Part shown: in pieces, positions 25,065 to 37,909 of the stretch
Numbering within the stretch: the stretch's first letter is position 1
Layout: the number at the start of each line of letters is the position of its first letter
DNA from: Tamarix chinensis
Lineage: Eukaryota; Streptophyta; Magnoliopsida; Caryophyllales; Tamaricaceae
NCBI GenBank assembly: GCA_030549775.1
Contig: CM060175.1
Coordinates: forward strand, 18,272,212 to 18,336,211
Direction of reading: 5' to 3'
Length of the DNA: 64,000 bases
Position numbers and translations under genes: made by a program
Notes under the pieces: model-generated
Seen by the model: the letters and a program-made list of their open reading frames with translations, nothing else
The model's database searches: none
Told to the model about the DNA's origin: nothing

Positions 25065-25372
25065 AATAGGGGTATTTTAATATATTGCCCCACTAGATAG
25101 TATCAAATGGAGGGAAAATTTCATTGCCCAATTTTATAATAATAAATGGAGGGATTTTAGTATTGCACTATTTATTATGATTAAATAGGAGAATTTTTAA
25201 TCATTACCCTATTAGACTGGATTAAACAGGGGATATTTTATATTAACCCATTTGTTAAAATCAATTAGGAAAAAATTTAATTGCTTTATTTGATTATCTA
25301 TAATAGGATAATTTTATAATTACCCTATTTAATATTCTAAAATTGCCTTATTTGACTATATTTTTTGTAGTG
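25065..25372 (-). repeat. CACTA-1 right TIR and subterminal repeat array
   Basis: Motifs such as 'cattgcccaatt', 'cattaccctatta' and 'attgccttattt' repeat every 30-60 bp up to the terminal TTGTAGTG. This mirrors the left end. Confidence 0.85.
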
Positions 25373-25931
25373 CAATATGAAGGATAAGTGCAAGGAGGAC
25401 GTTAAAACATTAAGTGGTGTGAAAGTTAAGGGTGGTGGCATAAGGTTGATGGTTGGAACAATGCCTGTTTACTGAGGTAAAAGGCCAAGAAGAAGATGAG
25501 GAAAGATAGGTGAGTCAGGGGTGTAATGGCAAGTGAAAATTTCATAGAAAAGGAGGGGAAAAGTGAGCTCAATTTTGGAAAAATAAAATACAAAAAAAAA
25601 AAAATGGAAGAGGAAGGAAGGATGTGGAGGGTCTTGTGTGTAGGTGAGGAAGTGTGAAGGAGATCAAAAAAGGGGAGCAAAAGGTGTCATGAAATCAGAA
25701 TGGTATGGGTTGGGGATTGAGTGTTTAGCACTTGAATGAAAAAGTGAGATGAGACGTGCAGCGTGAGATTAGGTTTAGTTAGGATTAATTTGGATAACCA
25801 AACTAGGAAAATAAAAATCCAGCTGGCAATGGGAAAGGTTAAGATAAGGTAATTTAACCAAAATCATAGATTCGGGGATGATTAAAGCTAAATGCCAAAA
25901 AATTAGAGTTAGTAAAATTTGGAATGTTATA

Positions 25932-26880
25932 GTTGATTGTATAGATATATTCTTTGGGCACATGACTTTTTTATTTGAAAGTTTTCTCTCAATTTTCAAA
26001 ATAGGTTTGAGATAGAGATTCATCACGAAGTTTCACCAACAATGCCGCCCTTCTCCAAACTTGAAATGCATCCAAATCTCCAAACCAACATCCATCTTTG
26101 AGTACTTTTTATTAACAAGGATTCCTTGCATCTGAATATCGTGGGGACTGAATTCCCATCTTCTTCATAATCCCCAAACCTAACTCCCAAAACCCCTCCT
26201 TGGAATCCAAAGAAATCCCCAAAACTACGTACATAATTTTCTTCCCTTTGTTATTCTTCTCTTTTTCTTTTTTCCTGAAATATTAAAATATTAGAAGATA
26301 GATTTATTCATAATTTCAATCCTTAGGTTCTACCTCTATTGTTTCTAACTTCCTAATTTGGCTGTGCGAGTAGTTCTAAACTTCTTAGATAGGAAACACA
26401 CAAAATTCACGATACAAGGATATTGAAGGATCTTGACTTGGTATACTAAAACGCGGAAACCCTATGTCTTGAAACGCGATTATCTCGTAAATGTTGCGTG
26501 GGTCTGCCATCAGCACAAATCTATCAAATATCATGGCATGGCATGGCATTTTTTATGATGACAGCGTTGCTGGCTGGCATGAAAGCCGACGATGTGGGCT
26601 GGAGAGTCGATCGAAGCGCGGAGTATCGAAACGAGAAACCTTCCAGCTCTTCAACAAAGCTCCGGTGTGCCAGGTAATTTTTATTTATTTATTAGAATAT
26701 ATCGCTACAGATGCATCATATTAAGTTTGAATGCTTCGTCGAAGAAGAAAAATGCCGCAGAAAGCGTAGGTTGTTCAAATATATTAAGAGTAGAGAAATA
26801 GGCTTTCCAATATTAATCAATTTTTAAAGTCTGTAATCGACAGATGTAAACACTGATAACACCCTTAGGTTTGGGTATCC
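25932..26880. other. Intergenic sequence between the TE cluster and the lipoxygenase 3' end
   Basis: No recognised gene. A plus-strand open frame of 77 codons at 26491-26724 (starts ATGTTGCGTGGG) has balanced base composition, unlike its surroundings. It has no family I know and no homologue in the window. It could be a gene fragment or chance. Confidence 0.4.
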
Positions 26881-26885
26881 ATTAT

Positions 26886-26891
26886 TTTATT
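26886..26891 (-). terminator. Candidate polyadenylation signal AATAAA of the lipoxygenase gene
   Basis: The minus strand carries AATAAA about 150 nt downstream of the stop codon at 27040-27042, a plausible 3' UTR length. The choice is by position only. Confidence 0.5.
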
Positions 26892-27039
26892 AACAAAGTC
26901 TGATACCTGCGAAAGATTCATTCGTAGATGACGTATTTTTACACTAAATAAGTCTTCAGTCATATAATACATATACAGCTAGCGATGTCCTGGCGAAATA
27001 TTTCCCTTAAAATATATATAGACCTGCTCCACTCCCTTC

Positions 27040-30000
27040 TTAAATAGTAATGCTATTTGGCACACCTCTACACGTAACACCGGGCCCAGAACTAGGGATC
27101 ATTAGCTCGTAAGGCAAAACCCCAGCGCCACACCTATTCCTGAGCTTAGGATCAGCATTCCTCCTCTCGATCTCCTTCTCTATTCTCCTCATCTCCGACG
27201 AAAACTTATAAAACGCCTCAACAATCTCAGTATCTCCGGTCCAGGTCGACGGCTGAGCTCGTTCCCCTAGATACTCTTCATCCGGCGAATGAGTAGATAA
27301 TGTGTCTATGACGGCAATGAACTTGCTCGTCTGCAGCACACTGGGCAGCGCAGAGAGGTAATACTTCTGTGGGTCGGATACAAAATTAGCATACTCCGGG
27401 TCGTTCTCGTCCGGGATCAACCTACGCATCAAAACTGGCCTATTGGGTATGTAACCACCGTAGGGGTACTGTGCGAAATTCAGGGCAGCGTGTTGTGCCG
27501 AGGCTAGCCAGATTAAGGTAGTGAGGATCTTAACGAGGTCTGCTGGCGTGTTCAGGCTAGGCCACCACGTTGCGTCAGAGACGTCGGCGTGTCCGACGTA
27601 TCTGGATTCATAGTACCATGCTTGTAGCTCGGTGTCGTTGATGATGAGGCCGGGGTGGGTGTAGTAACGGTCTACGTAGGCTCGTACCCAGTTTTCAATG
27701 GATTCCCAGATCAAAAGACCGTCGGCTGCATACGGGTAGTCCTCAAGTACCAGTTTAATACCATGGGGTTGTGTTGGATCTGGCTCTGCCATCCTCCTAC
27801 AATATCGGGCATCAATACAAACAGAAAAAAAGATTAATTAAAGCTAAACAAAGTAATCCTACAAGCGTAGATTATTTGAAACATTAATTTATGCTGCAGT
27901 GAGTCGTGACTTGTATACCTCCGAACAAGATCGGCGGGCAGTCCTTCAAGGTCGAACCTCCAATCCTTGTAAGCAGCGGCGCTGATCTCCATCGCATAAC
28001 GGCCGGGAGTGAAAGAATTCTCGATAACACCATCGGCATTGATCAAGTTCTGGCGAGCCAAGGCATTGATTTCCAGCGTGTACCTCATGTGGGGATCCAA
28101 TAGTTTAAAGATCGGATGCATGGCACTCATCTGCCGATGTGCAGCCAAGATAAATGGCTCCAAGGAAGCATGCGTCTTCAACCTATACGGAAATAAAACC
28201 ACCACCGTGTACGCCAATTTCATAGATTAATTATCGTCCGATTATCAAACATTCATTACGTACAAATTAATTAACGTAAGGCAAACAGAAGAACACAAAA
28301 AAATGCTGATTCGAAGGACATGAATATCCTTAGTTAACTAGCTTACCAATGATAAACTAGTTGGTGAACACCAGCATCGTTAGACCAGACATGAGCTTTA
28401 GCCAACTGCCAGATCCAGTGGGTAGTGGCATCATTAGCTGGGGTAACTACCCTCTTGGAAGGCTTGGACTCAGGTCCCACATAAGGCAGGCTAAGCTCGA
28501 TGGCAATCGGCTTAAGGGTACCACTGGAGGTCAGGAAAAATAAGGTACGAGTCGCATATGATTTCCGGCCATCCAATGCATTGATACGGTCCAAGAAAGG
28601 GATGTAAGTGTCATGGTAATCCACAATGAACAACCTGTTCGCATCAATAGCCTAAAGAAGGGAAAGAAAAAACACAAAGTAATAAATAAATAAATTATAT
28701 TATACTATACGTTCAATATATAGCAGCTTGAAATATATATATATATATATATATATATGCACGGTGTATGCACGTGAATCAAGGCCTAACAAATTAGAAA
28801 AATAAAAAAGAGAAAAACTGGCGTAGCTTGTTTGATATTACCTATTAAAAATTAAAAGGGATTATCTTAAGTAATATATATATATATATATATTCTGAAC
28901 TTTTGAGGGTAAAAAATTGCTAAAATAAATGATTACTTCACTTTTGATTATAAGGAAAGCAATACTACAAAACAAGGGGTGATCATCTCGGAGTATTCGA
29001 TCGTACCTCTTTGACCGACATTCCATTAAGCTGCCCTAAAATGTGCTCTTCCTTGAGTGCAGACTCCGGCGGACCATAAACTTGAGGATCGAGTTTGCTG
29101 ACGGGAGGAAAAGACTGCATCCTCTGAATGCTGGTGGGGTTAACACCCGCAATGAACTGCCGCGCGAACTCATCATCTCGCATCCAAGCGAATTTGTCCT
29201 CTGCAGTTCACATCAGCACCCATAAATAAATAAATAGATAAATAAACCTCGATCACACGCAAGTGATGATCATTTATACAAATCACCGACATTATTAAAA
29301 GCAAGTAAAAACATGCAAAGTTAGTCCTAGTGTTATAGACTCACTTGAAATGATCAAGGGGGTATCAAACTTGAGGACTCCGTCGCTGTTGGTTTGGATC
29401 TTACTAATGACATCGGGCAACTTCTTCAACAACTCATCCTTCAACACAAATTTAAGCAGAAGCCCTTCGCTGAACAAACTGTCGAGATGACCGAACCCCG
29501 TAAAATCATGCTTGGCCGAGATGTTGGTCGACAGCGAAGGCAGCAGGTTATGGATCACCGCCTTGAGCCTACAAAATGAGAACGTCCCCGCCTTCGGCTC
29601 CTCAAACTGCTCGTCCCTAGGCGTGTACAACGGCGTCGGCTTCTCGATACGGCTCTCGATGTTGATGTCCGTGTCACAGGGAGCACGGCCGGTACGACAG
29701 CGACGAGGGTACGGGATTGCCTTGCCGCCCAGTATAGGGCGGGAGAGCTCGGAGCTCTTGTCCGGGTTTCCTAGGTCGTTGTACACGTCGTAGTCGTAGA
29801 TACGGTCGGAGAGCTTTCTGACGCCGGTGCCGTCGCCTCGTAGGTCTTTGAGCTCTCTCTCTCGAAGCATCCTCAGCCCCGCTGGTGTCTCGTGGGGTAG
29901 GTACGGCTGCAGTGGACCCGCCAGGGCAAAAGAAATTCATTATTTAGTATAAATTAAATAAAAGATGAATGAATGGATCCGGTAGCATAATCATTACTCA

Positions 30001-31331
30001 ACGCGAAAGAAAAATAAAGTTGTGGCTATGGTGGCTATAAGGTGCATTCTGAGATTTGGAATTCCGAAGACTCGGCAACACGTGGTTCGAACACATGCTC
30101 AATTATTTAAGAAACGTGATGCGCGTACCTAACTCGAAGTTTGGCATATTATCTTTGAAAATAATAATAATCATAACAATAATCATAGTATATATCATGA
30201 TATACTAGAATGCAGCAGGCAATTGTATAACGAGACACGAGCGGGTATTTGATAATGAAAAGTAAATGATGAGATTAGATTAGAGCAAAAGATTAAAAAC
30301 ACATGGAGTACCATTTTTTTATTTTTTTTTATTTTTTTATTTTTCCCAAAAAAAAGTACACATGGGGCCCATTATAGCAAATTTAGTAGTAATTGCTGAG
30401 ACCACTAAAAGTAATTGGTGAGACCACTAACATATATATATATATATATATTGAGCGGAATTTGAGAACATTAATAATTTAAAAGAAAATAAACCCCATG
30501 AATCTAGGGGCGGAGCAGCAGCATGTGTAGAGTAATCGGAAGGCAGCAATGGCCGAAACTTGTTGGAATTTTGTTGGCTCGCTTCGCTCAGCTATGATCA
30601 CGTTTTTGAAATTAAATAATTGCACCCATGAAAATGACATGACGATCGCCCATTTCACCAACAGCAATAGATCGGTCAACTTACCGACCACGAAGTGAAG
30701 ATACAAGCAAAAATTAAAATAAAAAGAGAAAATATTGACTGGTATGCCGAAGAACTTTGGTCAATCTTAAGTCCATTTTGATTCGTTGAATACTTCGAGC
30801 CCCCGGACTTTGAATATTCAGAGAAATTCACATAATTGACCAGCAGAAAGAAGAAGAAAAAAAAAACACCCTCATACTTGAACAAACTAGCTACCTAATC
30901 TATTTGATCAAACGCTACAAAAAAACAATAATTTCCACCAAATCCTATGTGTATTAAAAAATAGATATAAATAAATAAAAAGAGGGTCGTTGATTTGATT
31001 TACCTTGTTGAAGAAAAATATTCTTTTTCCATTGCCCGGAAGATCTTTCTTAGCTTGAACCCAAGAATTACAAGGGAAATGGACAGGGCCACAAGCAAGG
31101 TCTTCAATGGTGATGCTTTCTAAGAAGAACTCTTGCTGGTGTTTGTTGGTCACTATTATTGCTCCTGGTGTACCGAAATTAGAATCCAGGAGAAAATCAG
31201 CTGTATAATTTACCCTTTCTGCCTTTAAATTTGATTTCTTTGACCAATCTTTCAATACCGCCTCCCTACTTTTCCTGGGGCCTCTTGTTCCTGTCCAATA
31301 ATAATACAATTCGGGCTACCTCTTGAGTAGA

Positions 31332-31366
<35 letters not shown>

Positions 31367-31966
31367 CTCTTTCTAATAATTATCATACATTAACAGCAGA
31401 CCAAACCCATGAGAGGAAGGCCCTAAAAGATCAAAATTTTACCCCCCAAGTCAGCAATCAAGCAAAAAAAAAAAAAGAAATTCGATGATTCACCCAAACT
31501 CAAAGGAAGAAAAAAAAGAAGGATTAATTAACTTACTTGGATCCATTTCAGTGCTAACAAGTTCCAAGACAACGTTTTTCCCAATCTTATCATTCAAAGA
31601 ATCCCACTGCCTAACAAAAGCTTGCTTCAAATCCTCCTTATTCTTATTCCTAACAGTAACCACCGCTCTCACCTTAACCTTTGGTCTTCCAGCACCCCCG
31701 GTAACAACAGCAAGGGATTTCTCCTCTTGCTCTTGTCGCTCGTTCTTGTTATAAGGAACCACTTGCCTTAAATCTTCGCTCACGGCGGCCACCACAACGT
31801 GCGAATATCTATTCTGTTCGTGTTGCAGTGGGAACGGAGAAGGGGAGATTGAGGATCCTCTCTTTCGAGAGACCTGGTTCCACTTCGAATGTGGTGATTT
31901 GTGGGCGAAAATAGAGGGCGTCTGGCCTAAGAGTGTAATACCCATGATTTCTTTGCTCACAGCCAT
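27040..31966 (-). CDS. LOX: Plastid 13S-lipoxygenase (type 2 LOX), seven exons, 932 aa
   Basis: Linoleate 13S-lipoxygenase oxygenates C18 polyunsaturated fatty acids at C-13, the entry step to jasmonate and green-leaf volatiles in plastids. Exons (minus): 31966-31537, 31290-31004, 29906-29345, 29200-29007, 28651-28347, 28182-27919, 27796-27040. They join in frame to 2,799 nt, and all six introns are GT-AG. The N terminus (about 1-60) is Ser/Arg/Lys-rich, as in a transit peptide. A PLAT/LH2 domain spans about 95-240 and the catalytic domain runs to the end. Iron ligands are His592 and His597 (HWLKTH), His783 and Asn787 (HAALN) and the C-terminal Ile932. Arg800 matches the conserved carboxylate-binding Arg. 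Ala635 at the Coffa site predicts S stereochemistry. Ser649-Phe650 is the 13-LOX type of specificity pair (9-LOX has Thr-Val). The frame is fully open with no lesion, so it is probably functional. The exact paralogue is not assignable. Confidence 0.97.
28736..28757. repeat. (AT)n microsatellite in lipoxygenase intron 4
   Basis: A pure AT run lies in the intron 28652-29006, with a second AT run at about 28875-28893. Other introns carry (AAT)n (31333-31362, intron 1) and (AT)n (30431-30451, intron 2, the longest intron at 1,097 bp). Confidence 0.9.
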
Positions 31967-33378
31967 CCCAAATCTGTGATCACAGCCTTGAGCGCTACCT
32001 CTGTTCTGCCTCTTAGCTCTCTCTGCTGTTAGTTTGTGTGAACCGCTATGATTGGCTACTCGCGGGGGAGGGGGAAAGGTTGGTGGGGGGGGGGACCGAA
32101 AGGGCGGTCTTATTTGTTTCCAAAAGAGTGGAGGAGGGGAATCGAAATTATGGGTCTCTGATTATTTTGCTGAAATATATGATCTACCATAAAAGAACAA
32201 GTCGCCCAAGATTAGTGATCGAATTCTTGAAATTTATGATCTACCTCTTGAGCTTCCGCTGATTTGTGTGTGAAAATGAAGGCGCCGGGAAATGAAAGGG
32301 AGGTCGGTCTTCTTGCTAAGCACTAGTAGTTAGTCCCTGCCCTTTTTAAAGCCGATGTATTGACTCTATAGGGTCCAGCACTTGGTCGAGGTTAGAGATT
32401 TCATAGTGAGAGTTGATATGTAGGGAATCGGAGATACAAGAGTTGGAAGGAGCTAGGAAGTGAGCAACATCATGGACTTCTTCGTTCTTGTTCCTCTTTT
32501 CTCTTTTGGGTACGCCGTCCACACGTTTTTCGTTTGGACAAAGAGTAGAGAAACGCGTTGTGGACGCACTAAATTTCGTAAGGTTTGGTACTAGGGTCGT
32601 AAGTGACTAAATTTGTTTACGACTTGTTTTTGACTCGTTGAAATATACTTTGTTTATTTAGTTCAATAAATTGAGTTTAATTTTAAATGTTATATTTATT
32701 TGTTATATAAATTGAGTCAATACATATAAAAAAAATTATTATGTTGCAGATTCATCTTACTTAATTATTAAATTTACAAATTCAACTCAATTTTTGATAA
32801 CCGAAATCTCGTCAAGTGTGCGACTCAATTCGACTAATTTAATATTAGGAGGCGGGATAGAGTTATAAACAACTTGATTAATTACAATTAACTTTATCAA
32901 CAAAATCATATTATATTTTATGGTTAATTCTTTTTTACCAAATCAAAATATGTCTCAAATTTAACTTTAAAAGAAAAATCAAAGTACTAAATCTAATTTT
33001 ATTTACGTGTCATTTAATTTTTTTGACACAATAATCAAGAAAATGATTTAAATGATTATATGATCCCCATTAAAAAATATTAAACGATAATGATGGTTGG
33101 AAAGAAATAAAGATAGACACATAAAAGATTACGAAGTAATTAATACTATATAGTAAAGTAAGAAAAAATATTCCAAATTTTACCTCGTAAATATAAAATT
33201 ACACTTATTTGTAACTAAAATTAAATTACTAAAATGATACTTTATTAAAATTGGGTGGAGTATAATTCTACGGTTTATTTTGATCCAATTAGCGGTTAGT
33301 TAAAAATATACAAAATGGATAAAAATTGATGCCAACATAGATTACAAAATTTGTGAGATTCAATTTCCAAAAGTTCAA
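31967..33378 (-). promoter_or_regulatory. Lipoxygenase 5' flank / promoter region
   Basis: The region from the ATG to the first LTR-like sequence is 1.4 kb. The ATG at 31964-31966 is the start because the encoded N terminus looks like a transit peptide in frame with the PLAT domain. Candidate TATA-like sites on the minus strand are TATATTTC near 32172-32179 and TTTAAAAAGG near 32344-32353; I cannot choose between them. Two imperfect 18-bp direct repeats (TGAAATWTATGATCTACC) lie near 32171 and 32229. Beyond about 32580 the sequence becomes AT-rich without recognised elements. Confidence 0.45.
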
Positions 33379-35059
33379 TTTAATACCCCGCTATTTTAGA
33401 TAGCTTGACTTATTCATGATCTATATTGTTGGACATTAAATTTTCTTAGATAGATGTTTTATCACATCTTTATAGAATTTTGAGACCCTAGATGTATTTT
33501 TAAAATGTTTTATTCAAGACTCATTTCCTATAGTTTTATGTTCCATGTGACTTTCGGGTTGCGTTTAGCTTCTGAACTCTTTTGAGACTCCTCTTTCATG
33601 TGGATATTTGAGACCATCACATATTTTGATTCTCCTATACTTTTATTTTTTGTTTTCAAACTAAATTAATTACATGTTTTGATCTCTATTAAGTCCTTTT
33701 TGGTTATCTAAATTTTGCAAAATCCTTTGGATTATATTATTTTAATATTCTTGAGCTAAATATGATATAAAAACATTCCATTATATATGATATTATCTTT
33801 GGATTAGTTCACATATTTTTGTACTGTAAAAGTCACAAAATTGTATTTTTCTCCAACAAATCTTATTATAATCTCATGAGACTTACTTCTAATATTTCAT
33901 TATTATTTAGCATGGATCATAACTTCTCATTTGTACTTTAGGAATTTTTTGGGCCCTTTGTGATAGTAGAAAACTTCATTTTGTCCTCTTTGAAGATATT
34001 TTAGTATACATATCTTAAGTTAGCAATTTATTATTCTTTCCTCCTCCACCACCACTCATTATTTTACATTGTGGCTCAAGGAAAGCCACTCATTTCCCAT
34101 TATATATGTTGGTGCCACCTCCTGTGTTGTGGAAAAGTTGGATATTTCATCTTTCATCGACAAGATTACCCATTTATCCTTATGAGTTAACTTATAAACC
34201 AAGGCTTGAAAGCTTATGCTACCTATGTCACTTTCTTTCTAATTTCCCCTTCTCATTTCTGCCACCTTCTCCCTTCCTTTCTCCCTTAAATTTCATGACC
34301 TTCATGGTTATTTCTCACAATGGTTGAAGCTTAATTATATTTCAAACCTTAAGGATAGAGGATAAGTTATTTCCTCATTTTTCTTCAATCCGCTGTCTGT
34401 TATACTAATTTTATGAGCTTGATTTCTCTGAACTATTTTTTATTTTTATAGGTTGTGCTTTTTTTTTCCTTTTCTTAGTATTGAATCTTGGATATTAGAG
34501 GTAAACCTTCCAAATCCTTAGTAAATATATTTGTTAGTTGTTATATGTTTTTTTATTCAAGTTAATCATGATTTTATGTGATTAGGTGGATTTAACCTTT
34601 TGGCTATAAATTGTGATTAATGGGATTTTAGTTAAATCTAAGTATAGCATGATATGATTTGGGTATGTTTGGTATGTTTTTATAAGTGTTTAAGTATTAG
34701 TATGCTTTAATGTATTTGATTTGGTATGTTAGTTTTGGGAAGATTTTTAGAAGATTTTGTTGTTGTTATTTAAATCTAATGTTACCATCTAAAGTTGGGA
34801 TTTTTTTTGTTTTGATTCTAGTTAGTATGAGTTGGTTATATAACCTTATACTAAGATTTTATATTGTAAAGAGTTTTACCTTGTAGCATTGTTCTTGTTG
34901 TTTATGTTTTTCATGCCCAACCTTACATTTGTCATAGGGCAGGTGAATAGACATACCTCCCCTTATGATAGATGTGGTGGTAACATTCCTCATTTTTTTT
35001 ATTTTAACTTCCACATTATAGTTAAAACAAATTAAGTTGAGATAAATGGGGGTGCTACA
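33379..35059 (+). mobile_element. C: LTR-like element of the same superfamily, about 1.7 kb
   Basis: It begins TTTAATACCCCG (TG probably decayed to TT) and ends GGGGGTGCTACA. Near its 3' end, 'gatgtggtggtaacattcc' (about 34971) matches the GTGGCGGTAACACCC motif of LTR B at the same distance from the terminus, and a pyrimidine-rich segment lies in the middle. No matching 5-bp duplication was found (TTCAA versus AGAGC), so the ends are less certain than those of B, E1, E2 and E3. Confidence 0.55.
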
Positions 35060-35955
35060 AGAGCTTTCACCAAAATCATATACGACTTACCAAACTTCAA
35101 CTCAAATTAAAGCATCCCAAACATTATCAAATCAAGACATATTATGTATCATAATTATCCGTAAAATGCCCAACTAAAACACCAAAAATCCTACTCTCTA
35201 ACTCAAACTCAAGCTCCAACAATATCCAGATCACTTACACCCAATACCACGAAAAAAATAGTCTATTTAGTACAAAAGTACAAAGAAAACACACCTAATC
35301 CTAACCAAATAGCTCGCTCATGAAAAGAAACTCACATGTAATAACAACATCATGAAACCTTAACATGAAACACCACTATAACACACAACCACCATAATAA
35401 GTAATAATCCCCAAAACATGTTATCATGACACTCATGATTCCAATGGCAACTTAATATACTTAAACCCCACTATGATTATAGGACACCATGCTCTTACAA
35501 TACAACACATAAAGGTGTAACAATCATGCGTAGGTAGCAATTCACATGTAATAACATCATATTATGCATAAAATCCAAATAATATAGATAACAACATGTA
35601 ATTCACCAATTCATCTAGGAAACTTAGAGATATTAAGATACACCAATTCTATCATCATCCTTGGTGACACAATACCCAATCATCCAAACAAGATAAAAGT
35701 CATAATCCAATAAGGACCCATCCCAATCAATCTCAAAAAGCCATGTACTAACCAAAGATAACACACATGCGACTATCGACCAACAACTCAACCAACCAAA
35801 TAATAAATAAAGTTAGTGCACATAATGCAAACTAAACTAGAAACCCTTATTAAATTCATTCATTACTTAAGAAGGATCCAAATTTTATAATCTGCAATAC
35901 TAAGATGCCTAGAAATTGATTCATTTGAGTTTTGTTCATGAACTTTTAGTATTTT
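35060..35955. other. AC-rich unassigned sequence
   Basis: AC-rich on the plus strand with no open frame or recognised motif. Its base composition resembles the AC-rich sides of the LTRs here, so it is probably a decayed repeat. Confidence 0.4.
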
Positions 35956-37909
35956 ATAATTGTAATATCCCATTTTTAAAAAAAACTAATTATAAAATTT
36001 GTATAATGTGTAATTAAATATGGTAATTATTATAGGGGTGAATGCATTATTATGAAAAACTAGATATAAATTTAATTAGTTTAAAATTTGATAGAATTTG
36101 GGTGATTAGTTTTTTAACCCTAGTTTGGACCTTAACTTGAATCTATTTAGCTGTGAAATCTAAGCGCTGCTAACCAGATACTTTTTCTCAATTTGATTAC
36201 TCTAACTAGAAGTCGTAACCCTATTATAATTTTTTTTTCTTTCACATTCCACCTCTCCCGAAATGTTTCCCTTCCTCGTGCCACATCCCCCGATTTACTC
36301 CATGCCTTGAGCCATGTAACCTAACTCTCGTGTTCTTCTCACCCCTACCTCAGCCGCTTACATGCCACCCTCACCTTTATAAACCCTCCTTTATCTCTCA
36401 TTTTTGTTTTTTATCCAACCAAAATCATACCCTTTGGTATGTCTATTCCTCCCCTTCCTCCTGTGCTTCCTTTTGCACCATTATAGTCTATGTCTTTCAT
36501 TGTTCTACCATTTTTGTCAAAGCTTTATATGTCAAAACTCTACAACCTCATGTTACTCCTCACATGCATGAGTAACTCATGTTGCACACCCTTTGACAAT
36601 GCGAGCATATCACATTGGTGCTCCTTTGTTGCGCCCATAGATTATATTGTTCCTTGATACTTCACAGCCTCCATTTGTTGCATGAACCTCTATCGTTGCC
36701 CTCCTCCTTGTTGGGAAACCTTTAGATGTTCCTCCTTCTCTTCTCCGTGAGTGAGTGATGCTTCTCACCTATTCTATCGTAAAGACCTCATGCTTCTAAC
36801 AACTTTCAATGTGAGCTTCGCTCGTTATTGCACCCTTGCTACATTGCTACCTCGTATAGCTTTCCTTTGACATGGTTGTTCTATTTTCCTTTGTATATGT
36901 GTTTTTGGTTATTTTTATTGATTTTTTATCTCATATTGGATGATAATATATATATATGTGGTTGGGTGTTTCTTGTATAGTTAATCCTGTAGGTATTGTG
37001 AAGAAGATAGACTTTTTTTCTCTTAAGTAGCTTGGATTTGGGTAAATCCAATAAGTTATAAGATGGTAGAATTTGTGTGCGTCCATGATAGGGTTTTTAA
37101 ACCTATAATCATGAAAGGGTTTTGCATCACTGGAATGCTATGAAAATGTGTGAATGTTGAAAGCATGATCTTAAATAGTTAGTATGTATATTCAACTTGT
37201 TATTAAACATGGGATATATGTGTGTGGAATCTATTAAAAGGTTAATGTATTCATGACTAAGGTTATGCTAGGGTATGTGGCCTTGTCAAGTGTTCCATGA
37301 ATTATTATTGCAAGTTGTATCTAGGTTTGATATATATATATATATAATGATGATGATAGTACGTAAACACGATTGGGGTTAAATAATGATAATTGATATT
37401 TACATGCTCTAGGGTAGAAATGCATTATTCCATATACCATGATATTAGCCACTATCTTAAATGTTAAATCATGCTATAAATCTTTACATATGTGTTTCAT
37501 GTGATACATGCCATTTATAAATGCATACTTAGGCCTCTGTATACATAAGTAGTGAAATACACTTATAACATAAAATATAGTCAATCGCTAAACCTTAGAA
37601 ATTTGCTACCTGCTAAAGTTTTGTGAATTATTATCTTCTATATTTTTACGATGAATTATCATTATAATAATGTTTGGTATAAAATAGGATAATAAGGGTG
37701 TAATTAGGGTTCTAAGGGTATTTTAATTCTTTTCAACCTAGTGTGCCTAATGCAAATAATTGGACATATTATGACCTTAATGTATCAATAGGTTAACCTT
37801 AGCGTCGACTTTGACTTTTTATTGGACCATTAATTAAAGGGTTGACCTAAATAATTAGAAATAAGGGAAAAAAGATGTAAATAAGGAAATTGGAATTGTT
37901 ATGTATTAT

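Larger units (their letters stand above)
10034..25372 (-). mobile_element. CACTA-1: 15.3-kb CACTA (En/Spm) transposon carrying nested insertions
   Basis: Terminal inverted repeats start CACTACAA at 10034 and end TTGTAGTG at 25372; by eye 27 of the outer 31 bases match. Both sides carry the 3-bp target duplication CAA (10031-10033 and 25373-25375), the CACTA hallmark. Both ends hold arrays of subterminal motifs of the type ATTGCCCTATTT in both orientations. The interior has relics of two transposase genes on the minus strand: a TAD/DUF4216 protein and a Ptta/En-Spm (Transposase_24) protein. Later insertions are a TRIM (14282-15038) and giant solo LTR E2 (17956-22469). Without them the element is about 10 kb. 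The genes are broken, so it is not autonomous. Confidence 0.93.
7961..25931 (-). mobile_element. E5: old diverged giant-LTR relative, split by CACTA-1
   Basis: The left arm (7961-10033) has a diverged version of the E1 text: 'aggaatgagca' followed by a 'ggtcaatatttacatattga' segment near 8235-8300 matches E1 near 3170-3230. Degenerate box-like units (such as 'ccactattccagtgtggtg') occur near 8500-8660. The right arm (25376-25931) is purine-rich like the E-family GC segment and ends GGAATGTTATA. The two arms are separated by CACTA-1 (TSD CAA). The left terminus is lost or abuts H1, and no target duplication was found. Homology is by eye and weak. Confidence 0.45.

Noticed and set aside
26491..26801. 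Plus-strand frame with possible splice donor next to the LOX 3' end
   Set aside because: No recognisable domain, short and isolated. Not enough to call a gene, so only noted in the region description.
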